A stretch of DNA of 64,000 nt from Viscum album (GCA_963277665.1 OY728133.1:387637962-387701961), one strand, 5' to 3'; counted from the stretch's first letter, positions 1 to 10,527 are shown. Program-made: numbers and translations. The notes: generated from the letters alone by a model not told the origin.

Positions 1-1399
1 AAAGGATTCCAACAAGTTATTAAAGTTGTAGATATCCATTTATGGATAAAATAAATCATCTATTTCAATAAAAATTTGGTTTTCTGATTCCATAATTAAA
101 TTTTTTTATATAAATTATGAATTTGATCATTGTTTTTATAGGTGGTTTAGTGATAGTACATTTGTTTTCCAAATAAATTATGTCAACTACATATTACTTA
201 TTAGAAAATAAATAAAATTTTCTGAGTATATTATAACCTGGTTAGACACTTAATAATCCAAGAATGACTTATTTGAAGAAATATACATTCATGGGATCAA
301 AGATCCATTATGATAGATCCAAGAGGCTTCTTGGCCTAAGTCAAAGTACATACATTGATAATATACAACAGATATTCGGTATGGAATAATCTAATTAGGG
401 CACTGTAGAAGGTCACTGTAGCAGTACTGTAGTAGCGGAAGACTGTAGCAGCGGCAGTACTGTAGCAGCAGAGGACTGTATCAGGGTACTTTAGCGGCGG
501 TGGTACTGTAGAAGGTATTGTAGCTGCACGTGTACTGTAGCAGTACTGTTCGCCAAGGGGGCCTTTGGGCCAAAAAATGGGCTTTCTAGCCCTGTATGCA
601 GGCCACTTGGCCTTGGGCCTTCAGGCTATGTAATGGGTCACCCTCTACCCAGTCTAAAGAGGTCTTTGCTTTAATAATAAATTGAGGCTTCGGCCCCAAC
701 CTCTTAAAAAAAATTTAAAGCGGTTGGAATGGCTCTATAAACAATAGTTATTGGGTATATCATGTACGTTATGTTATGTACTCGGCTATATGTCACCTAT
801 GACTTGTGTGCGGTAGTTAGATATCAAACTGACTAAGGTGACCGCTATTTTATGGAATTCAAAAGTATACATAGGTATTTAAGGAATAATAATGATATAT
901 TCTAGTTCTATTGAGGATATATGGAGATAGTTTTCAGAAGAGTTTCATATGTTTCTTTTTAAACAAATCAAGATGATATTAAATCGTAGTCGGGATACAC
1001 ATTTACTCTCAATAGTGGTGATGTGAGCTGAAAGAGCTTAAATAAATCCATGGTCACCGTCTCAATAGTAGATTATGAGTATATTTATTATTTTGAAGTA
1101 TCAAATGAAGAATACTTTATTTAAAACATTATCTAAGATCACGATCTGGTTCTTACCCCTAAAGACCTTATCACACTCTATTGGGAAATCACTAAAATAG
1201 TTGATCTTACAAAGGAACCAATGTCGCATCAGTGGAAAAATCACATACTTAAAAAGTATCATCTCTTGAAGGATTTTTATTAGATAAGTGACATCACATT
1301 GAGGAAAGTTTAAATAGAATATTAAATGGTAAACCACTTAATTAAATCCTTTACTCAGTAGAAACGTGATCATCATGTGATATCTAGTGCCATGTAAAT
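1..1399 (+). mobile_element. Ty1/copia fragment 1 (RT C-terminal part to RNase H), degenerate
   Basis: This is the 3' part of a copia polyprotein, cut by the left window edge. Conceptual translation, with stops and shifts, follows copia RT from the lysine-rich segment after the fingers through the conserved GLSQS-type stretch (about 330-360). After an insertion at 401-713 it continues into RNase H, with MYVMLCTR-like and SRYQTD-like stretches at about 755-840. The same DNA recurs at 2740-3282 and 30230-31400, so all three are copies of one family. No reading frame survives. The fragment ends at a short TGTAAAT homology (1393-1399) where the second copia fragment begins. The lineage resembles Tork/Angela-type copia by the RNase H spacing, but this is an inference. 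Confidence 0.8.
401..713. repeat. GC-rich CTGTAG-repeat insertion inside copia fragment 1
   Basis: The two sister copia copies (3149-3225 and 30637-30712) have about 77 bp at this place. Here about 313 bp of unrelated, GC-richer DNA replaces it. The first half (401-550) is a degenerate tandem array of roughly eleven units built on the core ACTGTAGCAG, with variants such as ACTGTAGAAG and ACTTTAGCGG. The second half (551-713) holds GGCC-rich dyads such as GGGGGCCTTTGGGCC and ends in an A-rich run before copia sequence resumes at GGTTGGAATGG. It may be a small non-autonomous element, an LTR fragment or filler DNA from a repaired break. No terminal repeat or target duplication is evident. Confidence 0.6.
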
Positions 1400-1489
1400 G
1401 GTTTTTTTGCATATTACATTAATATCGATATTTATATTCATTTTAACTAAAACCACTTGGTTTATACTGTGAATCTTTACATTGAAACT

Positions 1490-2240
1490 TATAAAAACTC
1501 TGTTTAGTGTAAAATGGTGAAGGACTATAAATATTTTCTGTGGTAGTTCATATCGATGTGTGTGGGCCATTTCTAATTGAATCTAGAGATGGGTACTCAT
1601 ACTTCAAAACTTTTACTAATGAGTTTTGTAAATATGGATATGTCTACATAATGAGGTATAAGTTAAATTAATTTTAACAGATTTAAGGAATATAAGAATG
1701 TATTTGAAATCCATATTATTGAGAAGATTAAGAAAATCCATACATACTATGATGGATAATACCTTATTCGAGACTTAATTTATTATTTATATGAGTTTGG
1801 GATTTCATATAAACTCAATCCTACATAAACACCATAATGGAATATTTTATGTGATAGGAGGAACCATACATGTTAGGTACGGTAAGATCAATGATGAGTT
1901 GTGTGATTATTCTATTATTTATTTGGGATAGACATTGAAGATAACAGCATGGATACTAAACTGAGTTCCAACTAAAGAAATAGCCATTATTATATATCAT
2001 ATTTGGTTTGTAAATAAAACCATGTTGTAATATGTATGAGTATGGGGTTGTGAAACATTTTATAAGGATATTCCTAGAAACAAAATTGCACCCCGGGGCA
2101 CTAAGTGTATCTATATATGGTTTCCTAACAAAACTAAAGGATATTTCATATATGATACATCAGATTAGAAAGGTGTGGTTAACCTGAGTTGGAACATGAA
2201 TATATTTCCCAAAGCCTCATGGAAGAGGGTGTTCCATAGA
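1490..2240 (+). pseudogene. copia integrase remnant
   Basis: Translation in the matching frame gives a copia integrase core: an H-D-V-C-G-P start at about 1550, then a D-G-Y-S-Y-F stretch, the F-T-N-E-F-C-K-Y-G-Y-V-Y segment (about 1608-1650) and K-K-I-H-T-Y-Y-D-G (about 1730-1757). A weaker C-terminal part follows (about 1940-2240) with a V-W-G-C-E motif (2042-2056) and K-G-Y-F-Y-like residues before RT. In active elements this enzyme joins the cDNA to host DNA. The frame is broken by several stops, for example after the Y-Y-D-G stretch, and the catalytic Glu cannot be placed with confidence. It is non-functional. Confidence 0.75.
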
Positions 2241-2410
2241 CACAAGGACTATATAGGCATATGATAGATGGTATACAACCATAACTATATAGTTTTCTAG
2301 ACACTAAATTTATCGACTCGTTATTTGATGATAATAATGATGATGTGACCAACAAGGAAGTAGTAATTCAAACAAAAGCTAACAAATAGAAAGAGGTTAA
2401 AAATTAAATA

Positions 2411-3282
2411 ATGGATTCCATATTCCATAACCAATTATCAGATTTTCTAGATCCTCTAGTGGTTGTAAATATTATTGGTTTTAAATGGGTATTCAATATG
2501 AAACTAGACATGGATGGACCAGTTAGCACCTATAAGTCATTACTAGTTGAAAAAGGGTTCAAACAACATCATGGAATAGACTACAATGAAACATTGTCAC
2601 CATTTTCTATGAAAAAATCAATTAGAAATCTTATTTCCCTTAAAACCTACCATGACTATGAGATTTTTAATATGGACCTCAAAACATATTTCCTTAATGT
2701 GAACCTTCATAATGATGTCAATAAAATACAACCATAATTTTTTCTGACTCCAAAAGATTCCAACAAGTTTTTAAAGTTGCAGATATCTATTTATGTATTA
2801 AATAAAGCATCCATTTCAAGGAAAATTTGTTTTGATGATTCCATAATGAAATTTTTTTATATAAGTTGTGAATTTGATCATTGTTTTTATAGTTGGTTTA
2901 GTGATAGTGAATTTTTTTCCAAATAGATTATGTCAGCTACATATTACATATTGGGAAATAAATACAATTTTAAGATTCTATTAGCACCTGGTTAGACACT
3001 TAACAATCCAAGGACTTATTGGAAGAAATATACATTCATGGGATCAAGATCCCTTGTGATTGATCCAAGATTATTCTTGGACTAAGTCAAAGTATATACA
3101 TTGATAACATACAAAAGATATTTGGTATGGAATAATCTAATTAGGGATTTATTATACTATCACATGGAATTCATATCTCTAGGGAAATGTGTCCCCGAAC
3201 ACATAAGGATTAAAAGAGGTTGGAATGGCTCTATATACAATAGTTATTGGGTATGTCATGTATGTTATGTTATTTACTAGGC
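2411..3282 (+). pseudogene. copia reverse transcriptase / RNase H remnant
   Basis: An open stretch of 108 codons (2411-2737) matches the start of the copia RT domain: G-F-K-W-V-F (2480-2497), L-V-E-K-G-F-K-Q-H (2543-2569), G-I-D-Y-N-E-T-L-S-P (2573-2602) and the catalytic-region M-D-L-K-T-Y-F-L-N (2671-2697), where the first catalytic Asp is present. Stops begin after 2737, but homology continues through the GLSQSK-like stretch near 3080 and the RNase H entry near 3220-3280. The typical Y-V-D-D box is not recognisable. The fragment is cut at 3282 by the gypsy B LTR. Identification as copia RT is firm; function is lost. Confidence 0.85.
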
Positions 3283-3414
3283 TGTAGTACCCCATGTTTC
3301 TAGTATGTAGCCCTTTCTTGATGATTTTAATGGTTATTAAGGTATGGGTGATGAATGGGAGAGTCGGGAGAACTTGAAATGAGTTTTGGTGAAAAAGGGG
3401 AAGTTTCAAGGGTG

Positions 3415-3600
3415 GTGCACGGTTATCTAAACCGTGTGACCAAACAGTGTGTAAATGGTCTTAGAGGGAGTGGCTTCCACATGGGCGGTGCATGGTTTTT
3501 CTAACCGTCTGGCCAAACTGTGAGAGAAGGGTGGTCGAGGCATTAGCTAACGCACGGTTAGCATACGGTTTGTCAAACTGTACGAACTAACCATGCAGCC
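3415..3600 (+). promoter_or_regulatory. Triplicated GCACGG…CCAAAC dyads in LTR U3
   Basis: Three spaced, partly palindromic segments occur near 3417, 3486 and 3552. Each has a GCACGG or GCATGG start, a TTTGTCTAAACC-like centre and a CCAAAC or TCAAAC end. The partner LTR shows the same three at about 20992, 21061 and 21124. Repeated dyads in the upstream third of an LTR are plausible protein-binding or enhancer sites, but this is inferred from position and repetition only. Confidence 0.4.
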
Positions 3601-4708
3601 ACTTAAATGAGATCCTTAAATTGTGGATCTCATTCCTTTTTTCCTCTAAATGACTCGTTTAAGCTCTTAAGTGGCCCTAACTCTAGATTTTTGTTCTTCT
3701 AAGGTCAAAGAGGGTTCTCCCATCATTCTGGAGGTGATCCAAAGGATTCTCTTGATGAATCAAAGCCGGATTCTTGAGGTATGTGATCGTTCTTTTTTGG
3801 TTTCTTAGATCTACTTAGTTCTACTTATCCTCTTCAATCATTTTCTTATATATATTCCCGTTATTGGTAGATCTATGTGTGTGGATGCAAAATATGATGA
3901 GATTTGGTCTTGGTTGTGTTAGGAGAAGAGATCTAAGGAGGATCCTTGGTGAATCGGCCCAGTTTTCTTGTGTGTTCTCCGTCTCTTAGGGTTTTCATCG
4001 AAACCTTTGAGGTAGGAGGCTTAACTCTTGACTCCTCTTGTTAGAATTTATTTTATTGGTTTCAAATTAGGTTATTTGAATGAAATTTATTGTGAAAATC
4101 ATGGAATAAATATTTTTTAGTGATGATTTGTGGTTTTGATGAAATTGTGAAATCTTGGTGAATTGTTGTGCAATGTGCGTTGGCTTCTTGAATTTAAAAT
4201 GTTGATTTTAAATTATGGATTTTCTGGAATGGTAAATGGTTTGATGAAATATGGGTTTTCAATAAAAAGGGGTGTTTTATTTAAATGGTTTGGTATTGAA
4301 ATGGCTTGATGAAATTGGTTCATTATTTGGTTTTGAATTAAAGTATGGTTTTATTAAAATGGTTTGAATTGGTTGAACACACTTGTTTTTTATGGAAATA
4401 GTTTTCAATAAAATGGTGTTTTATAGAAAGGATGGTTTTGGCATGAATTTTGTGAATGTGTGTTGTGTGTTCATGTTGCATATATGAGGCTTGGTTGAAA
4501 TAGGACCTTGTGCTCAGTGCCAAACATTTAATGGCACATGGGACTTTTAAGTATGAGCCTTGGTTGAAATATTACCTTGTTCTCGGTGGCAAAGGTGTAA
4601 TGTAAAATGGGAAAAAATTACCTTGTGACGACTTGGTAGATCGATGAGAAACCGCTCATGAGTATGGAACTGTCATAATGAAGCATGCATGGTTGATTTC
4701 ACGGGTTG

Positions 4709-4845
4709 TGAAATGGTTGAGTTTTCCAAAAGGGATTTTTTGAAATGGTTATGCCAAAAAGAGATTTTCTGAAATGGTTGAGTATGCCAAAAAGGGATTT
4801 TGTGAAATGGTTGAGTATGAAAAAAAAGGATTTTTTGAAATGGTT
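4709..4845 (+). repeat. 33-bp minisatellite in gypsy B LTR, about 4 units
   Basis: Tandem units with the consensus core TGAAATGGTTGAGTATGCC followed by AAAAAGGGATTTT. The second unit has a 4-bp loss. Because 33 is divisible by three, one frame stays open and reads as an 11-residue repeat; this is a by-product of the array and not evidence of a protein. The partner LTR has four units at 22284-22426 with different internal changes. Confidence 0.9.
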
Positions 4846-5062
4846 CTAAATCTTGATTTGTTATTTTTCAGGAAAAATGACTTGTTGGAAAATTTGGTTT
4901 CAATTTCTCTTGGATGCTTTTGGTTACAAATGGATTTGGAAACTTTTTTATATTTAGTTAAAAACTTCTTTTGAGAAAATGTTTTATACAAACTGTTTTT
5001 ATATAATTGTTGATAACTCTTCTATCATAGTGGCATGAGTAGGGAATTCATTGGGGAAAACA

Positions 5063-5084
5063 TACTGAGATTTATACTCACCCC
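5063..5084 (+). promoter_or_regulatory. Conserved LTR motif TACTGAG…ACTCACCCC (B, 5' LTR)
   Basis: TACTGAG, a short A/T spacer and ATACTCACCCC. The same motif is at 22640-22661 in the partner LTR and, in other gypsy LTR families, at 5675-5697, 13322-13344, 35772-35790, 47668-47692 and 56535-56558. Counted across the nested element it lies 466 bp before the LTR end. Its role is unknown; the R/U5 area is a reasonable guess. Confidence 0.75.
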
Positions 5085-5426
5085 TTCTTTGGCACTTTGG
5101 TGATTTTGTATATGTCATATTCTGGGACACATGTAAAGGTAAGACATCTCATTACTAGTGGTTCGTGGTGATGCTTGGGAGATGTCTTGGTGCTTCGCTC
5201 CTGGAGCTCAGTGTGGATCCATGGAGTGTGTCTTGGCTTGTTTTAGGTATTTTGTTTATTATTCCTCTTGGTACTATGATATTGTGTTGGTTATGTATTG
5301 GTTTGTGGAACAGTGTAGTTCTCTTTTGGTAATGCATGAGTTGGTCATTCATTTGTTCATGCATCATATAGGGAATGTTTGGTTATAGTTGGTTGGTTTA
5401 CAGGTTATTTATCAAAGGGTAAATCG

Positions 5427-5431
5427 TCCCC
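5427..5431. repeat. Target-site duplication of element D, left copy (TCCCC)
   Basis: TCCCC directly before the left end of D; the right copy is 16022-16026. Sequence beyond each copy joins seamlessly to match the uninterrupted LTR near 23005 (TCCCCCAGTAGCATTG). Confidence 0.92.
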
Positions 5432-5674
5432 TATAATGACCCATACTTTACATACATTGTTATTACTTCAAAATTTAAGCACACTTATTACAACATATAA
5501 CAAAACCATGAAAGGACCATATAGGTATAGTCTCTTTAGAAACTAGAAAGCATAAACAACTGGTTCATAAAGCATCTACTTTGCCTCCCATTTATTTCAT
5601 CATATCTAGAGTCACTTTTGGCATATTCTACTTAATAACCTTCTTCCTGACCTGGGGAAATAAAACATTCAAAA

Positions 5675-5697
5675 GGGTGAGCTCAAATGCTCAGTAA
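5675..5697 (-). promoter_or_regulatory. Conserved LTR motif TACTGAG…CTCACCC (D, 3' LTR)
   Basis: On the minus strand it reads TACTGAG, CATTTGAG, CTCACCC. It is repeated in the D 5' LTR at 13322-13344. About 15 bp further on comes a pyrimidine-rich TTTTATTTCCCCAGGT that looks like a splice acceptor; no splicing is demonstrated. Confidence 0.65.
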
Positions 5698-6888
5698 GAG
5701 TAAACAAAAGAAATATCAATCACATCATATACATAAGCACATAACTTTTGGAAATCTTAACCTATAAAAGATATCATAATTTCATAACATGGGATAAATC
5801 ATAGTAGTGAAATTTAATCCCAATAATCATAACTTAAAACATGAAACTGTGTGGCAAGACTCATTGCCAAGACTATCTTAGTGGACAAAGTCCACTTCTG
5901 AACCGATTTCACTCCTCGTTTCAGTCCTGTTTCACTGAACCGGTTTAACCTGTCGTTCCAGCCATGTCTTTCTCATGAGATATAAAATCTTTACCCAATG
6001 CATGGGAGGGAGATATAGGTCCCACCCATCTAATAATGATACCATTATTATGTGTGCCAAAAAATCAGAAAACCATACATCATAGCATAACCCATGTAAT
6101 AAAAATGGGAATCTTAAACATCGTCACATCATAAAACAATTCATATAAGATAAAGGAATTCATAAAAATATAATTCCATCACAACATAATCAAATCAATG
6201 TAATAATAGGGATAAAAACAGAAACCATTATTATCTTAGATGGAAAATAATTTTGATAAAACACTTGAACTCCATTCTTGAGGAAAATATCCTTTCTGCT
6301 TCAAAAACACTTTTCCTTTCTTAACATGTCGTAAAATTATAAACTAAAAGAAGTTGATTAAAAATAAACATGAAAACTTGTAAAGGAAGCATCTTGGAAA
6401 TAATGTTTTAAAAATACATTCATGTTGTATAAGTTAAAAAAACATTCTATGTACTTTTTTCAGAAAATTCAAAAAGTACCGCGTACGAAAAACGACAAAA
6501 GATTCCTTTCATATCCTTAACTAAAAACTCATCGAAGGGTTAAATTGGATTTAAACAATTGTAGGTGGATATAAATAATATTACATATTGAGGAAACAAG
6601 TATGTGGATGATAAAATACACCCTAGTAAATGCCAATGTATAAACAATCTCAGATAAAAATGAGATTGTGATATATCCCTTACCGTAGGTCCAATTTGCC
6701 TCGTAAGTGTCCGAACCTCCTATTCTTTGAAGTGCTTCTTTGAGACCTCATTTTAGGGAAATAAATTGGTATTTGAAGAATAATAGGACCTCTAGTATGT
6801 CTCTAGGGAAGTGGAGAGGAGAAAGTGGCAGGGGTTGGCCGATATTGAAGGCTCAAAGTGGTGTGAGGAACAGAGGGAGGAGGTGCCC

Positions 6889-6895
6889 TTTTATA
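6889..6895 (-). promoter_or_regulatory. TATA box of D LTR (3' copy)
   Basis: On the minus strand TATAAAA sits in the GC-rich setting CCCTTATAAAAGGGC, nearly palindromic, typical of an LTR promoter. The counterpart in the 5' LTR is at 14575-14581. Transcription would run toward lower coordinates. Confidence 0.65.
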
Positions 6896-8334
6896 AGGGA
6901 GGAGAGGGGCACCTTTGGAATAACAAAAAATATTATTTTATTATAAATCCAACTTCGTTTTTAAATAGCTCAAAATTGATTTATTTCTAAGCTAAGGTAG
7001 GGATGGGTCGAAATCCTCTCATCCAATATAATTTAGACAACTTTAGGTTTTTATTTTGACATTATCATTTAGATTTAACATTAAGTTAAATAATTTTACT
7101 TTTACCGTGTCTTCTTGTGTTCTTACACTATAAGGTTAATAAACATACTATAACAATCCGAACGAACCCCAAGTTGTTTATTATTAATATATATAACCTT
7201 ATCTAAGTCATTTGGCTGAACCTTAGATTTTTAAGAATAAAATAACAATTAATAATATAATATTTGTTTCCAATACTATTTTATGTCAATTTTGACACTA
7301 TTTAGTAATTGATTTTTGTGAAAATCATAACAGAATTATTAGTTCTAAAAAGTTAATTAAATCAATAATAACATGTCCTATTAACCTATAAAATTAGTCT
7401 AATTCATAAAAAGTCTCAAATTACATTTATTTGGGTATTTATAACATCAATTATGTCAATATTTCATTAATAAGATAATTACTGCATCATCTTTGTGTCA
7501 TAAATAAATTAAATTATATAACGTCTAAAAATTACAAATAAAATACCATTATGTAGGAAATTTCTTTAGCTTTCTTATTAATATTTATAGTTGAATTTAT
7601 ATTTTCAATAACCTTATATTAAAAATTATTTACTTATTAAACTTTGATTTTAATTATTTTAACCCTTTTTTAAATAAATTAATAATAAATGTCCTAATCT
7701 AATCCAAGTGGGCCTAAATGGTCATATTTTATTCCTAAGTTATTTTTTGGTCGAATTAAACTTATCCAATAGAATTAGGACATGTGTTAGGGTAATAATA
7801 ATATCATTTTTACCCTTAATTACCCTATTTACTTTTAACCGTGGTAAATAAGAGTAAAAAGATACTATTCACCAAAAATTATTTTCATCTCATTGAACCG
7901 CATTTTACTTTCTGACATAAACTGTGTCTCTCGGATTTTGGAAATTCCACTCACAGAAGTGGTGAAATTATGTTTTATGAAAAATTCAGTTTTTTAACTA
8001 CCACTTAGTGGTTTCATAATTCATCAAAAATTGAAAGTTTTCAAAAAAATACCAAAATTTCACCCTAGGATAATTTCGATATTTCAAATCCAAAAATAAA
8101 GCCCATTTTGAAAAATAAAATTTATAAAATATCAAAAAGTGGTTATTACTATTCATAACGGCTAGTTTTAATAATATTTTATTACCATATCATTGTTTAG
8201 TGAAACTCGGTATTGTGTACGACGCAAGCTATCGATGAAGGTTGTGATTTCGTGTAAAGCAAGCCAAGAAAGTGTTGTGTGTAGAAAAAGATTCCTTTGA
8301 TGATTTATATAACATAAAAGTCTCGGTTGTTACA

Positions 8335-8350
8335 TTCTACCCCCCTTAAA
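8335..8350 (-). other. Polypurine tract of element D
   Basis: On the minus strand TTTAAGGGGGGTAGAA lies immediately before the LTR start TGTAAC. This is the classic PPT used to prime plus-strand synthesis in gypsy elements, and it fixes the inner LTR boundary. Confidence 0.92.
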
Positions 8351-8373
8351 ATGAATTTCGCCCTTGAAATTCG

Positions 8374-9360
8374 TCACTTTGTAATAAACAAATGAGGATA
8401 CCTCTCCCTCATCATATCCTCAAGATCCCATGTAGCTTATTTTAATTGGTGGTTCCTCCATTAAACTTTCCCCAATCGAGTGGTCTTGTTTCGTAGGAAT
8501 TTTTCGCTATGATCCAGAATCTCTATCAGCTGTTCTTCATAAGAAATATCCTGCTCCAATGGTACAACTTCTGAGATGAGTACATGTGAAGGATCAGGTA
8601 TGTACTTTCTCAGGATCGATACATGGAACACATCGTGAACTTGAGAGAGATTCGGTGGCAGCATCAATCGGTAAGCTACCTTCCCGACACGATCCAGTAT
8701 TTCGAAAGGACGGATATATCTTGGGCTCAACTTCCCCTTCTTTCCAAATCTCATGACCCTCTTCCAGGGAGATATTCGTAAGAACACTTTATCACCTACT
8801 TCAAACTCTAGGTCTTTTCTTTGGTTGTCGGCATAACTTTTCTGTCGACTATGAGCTACTCTTATGTGTTGTTGAATAGATCTGACCCTTTCTGCCATTT
8901 CATCAACAAGATCGGGTCCTAATAGCTTTCTTTCCACAACTTCATCCCTGCAAGTTGGAGTCCTGCATTTCTTTCCATAGAGAGCTTCATAAGGGGCCAT
9001 CTGAATACTGGATTGAAAGCTATTATTATAAGAAAATTCCACCAACGGTAGGTGTTGATCCCAACCACCTTTGAAATCCATAGAGCAAGCTCTCAACATA
9101 TCATCTAGAGTTTGAATCGTTCTCTCAGACTGACCGTCTGTCTGAGGATGATAAGTAGTGCTGAAACTCAACTATGTATCCAGAGTATGCTGAAGACTTC
9201 GCCAGAACTTCGAGGTAAATCTCAGATCCCGATCAAATATAATAGAAAGTGGTACTCCATGAAATCTTACCACTTCCATTACATATATCCTGGCAAGCTG
9301 ATCCAGAGAGAAATCCTCTCTAATAGCAATGAAGTGTGCAGACTTTGTAAGACGATCCAC
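8374..9360 (-). pseudogene. D integrase core, C-terminal domain and chromodomain
   Basis: The frame continues from the upstream pol segments. It reads [10 protein letters not shown] at the start, then F-D-R-D-L-R-F (second catalytic Asp) and, after a stop at 9172, Y-H-P-Q-T-D-G-Q-S-E-R (catalytic Glu present, about 9140). The GPFEILDRVGKVAYRL and H-D-V-F-H-V-S stretches are typical of the gypsy C-terminal domain. Past another stop (8461), W-R-N-H and A-T-W-D-L-E-D form the end of a chromodomain, closing at TGA 8374-8376. The chromodomain of this group directs integration into heterochromatin. The first catalytic Asp, in the preceding segment, reads as Asn in M-N-F-V, so the enzyme would be inactive even without the stops. 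Confidence 0.88.
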
Positions 9361-9366
9361 TATGAC

Positions 9367-10527
9367 CTAGATAGAATTATTGCCTCCGGATGTTTTAGGA
9401 AGTCCTGTGACAAAGTTCATAGTGATTTTTTCCCATTTCCATTTGGGTATGGGTAATGGTTGTAACATCCCCTTAGACTTCTGTCTCTCAGCTTTAACTT
9501 GTTGACAAACCAAGCATCGAGAGACATATTCAGCAACATCTCTTTTCATGCCATCCCACCAGAAGTACTCTTTCAGGTCCCTATACATCTTCGTGCTTCC
9601 CGGATGAATAGAGAATGAAGAATTATGAGCCTCATCCAGCAGCTCCTTCTTTAATTCGGGGATGGGAGGAACACAAACCCGATTCCTAAACATTATTATC
9701 CCATCACAATCAAGGTTGAATTCATGAACATTTCTCACCTTCTTTTGTAACTCGACATCTTCTTTCTGTGCCTCTTTAATATTCACATGTATAGATGGTT
9801 CAACATTCATTTGAGAAAGATACGATTTTTTCCCATTCATTATAATTCCAAGATCCATCCTTTGTAAATCTATAAATATTGGATCTTTTGGGATCCTCAT
9901 CATGGATAAACTAGCATGGTCTTGTCGACTTAATGCATCCTCCACCTTGTTTGCTTTCCCAGGGTGGTAATGAATTGAGCAGTCGTAATCCTTAATCAGC
10001 TCCAACCATCTTCTTTGGCGCATATTCATCTCCTTTTGTGTGAAAATATACTTTAAACTTCTATGATCAGTATAAATATCACACCTCTCACCATAAAGGT
10101 AATGCCTCCAAATCATTAATTCAAAGATTACTGCAGCTAACTCCAAATCATGAGCTGGGTAATTTTGCTCATGTATTTTCAACAGTCGTGAGGCATAAGC
10201 TATCACCATATCATTTTGCATAAGAACGCACCTCAAACCCTTCTTGTATGCATCACTATAGATCAAAAACCTTTCTCCATTACAAGGCAATGTGAGCACA
10301 GGTGCACTGGATAACCTTCTTTTCAACTCCTTGAAATTCTCTTCATATTCCTCCGTCCAAACAAACTTAACTCCTTTCCGAGTCAACTTGTTGAGTGGAT
10401 TAGATAATCGTGAAAAATATTTCACAAAACGTCGATAATATCCATCCAAACCAAGAAAACTTCGGATCTCAGTCACTGTTGTTGGTCTCGACCATCTTTC
10501 GATAACCTCTGTTTTTTCTGGATCCAC
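9367..10527 (-). pseudogene. D RNase H and integrase zinc-binding domain
   Basis: 387 open codons in the same frame as the flanking segments. The start follows RT (V-D-P-E-K-T-E, then [11 protein letters not shown]). RNase H residues are present: the Asp of I-Y-S-D-A, the Glu of D-L-E-L-A-A, the Asp of Y-T-D-H-R-S and the last Asp of D-A-L-S-R. The integrase HHCC finger follows ([23 protein letters not shown]). The integrase core begins with [10 protein letters not shown], where Asn replaces the usual catalytic Asp. The segment ends at a TAG in place of the Trp that normally follows N-S-I, a TGG-to-TAG change. Confidence 0.9.

Larger units (their letters stand above)
1393..3282 (+). mobile_element. 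Ty1/copia fragment 2 (pre-integrase to RNase H), truncated by gypsy B
   Basis: This is a second copy of the same copia family, starting near the end of the pre-integrase region and running through integrase (about 1540-1850) and RT (2411-3130) into the start of RNase H. It is directly joined at its 5' side to the 3' end of fragment 1, with no LTR and no gag between them. At 3282 it stops abruptly in the RNase H sequence TACTAGGC, where the gypsy B LTR (TGTAGTACCCC) begins. Copy 3 continues here with TATATGTCACC, which confirms an insertion breakpoint. The missing right half of the target is not found elsewhere in the window. Confidence 0.85.
3283..5431 (+). repeat. 5' LTR of gypsy B, proximal part
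   Basis: It starts TGTAGTACCCCATG and aligns throughout with the LTR at 20860-23127. From 5' to 3' it has a U3 region with three diverged copies of a GCACGG…CCAAAC dyad (3415-3600), a duplicated block of about 65 bp with the core CCTTGTGCTCAGTGCCAAA (about 4485-4610), a 33-bp minisatellite (4709-4845) and the TACTGAG…ACTCACCCC motif (5063-5084). It is interrupted after TCCCC at 5427-5431 by element D. The remaining 119 bp are at 16027-16145. Confidence 0.9.
5432..8334 (-). repeat. 3' LTR of element D
   Basis: On the minus strand it starts TGTAACAACCGAGAC after the PPT and ends GGTCATTATA, 2903 bp in all. It carries a TATA box (6889-6895) and the TACTGAG…CTCACCC motif (5675-5697), 243 bp from its end. 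A stretch of about 40 bp present in the partner near 13500-13540 is missing here near 5850. Short open frames inside it (for example 6740-6946 on the other strand) have counterparts in the partner LTR and are not genes. Confidence 0.93.

Noticed and set aside
6740..6946. Plus-strand frame in the D LTR, also near 14521-14715
   Set aside because: Lies across the LTR promoter region; the two LTR copies do not keep the same protein.
9112..9456. Plus-strand frame opposite the D integrase
   Set aside because: Shadow of the clear minus-strand integrase and RNase H coding.
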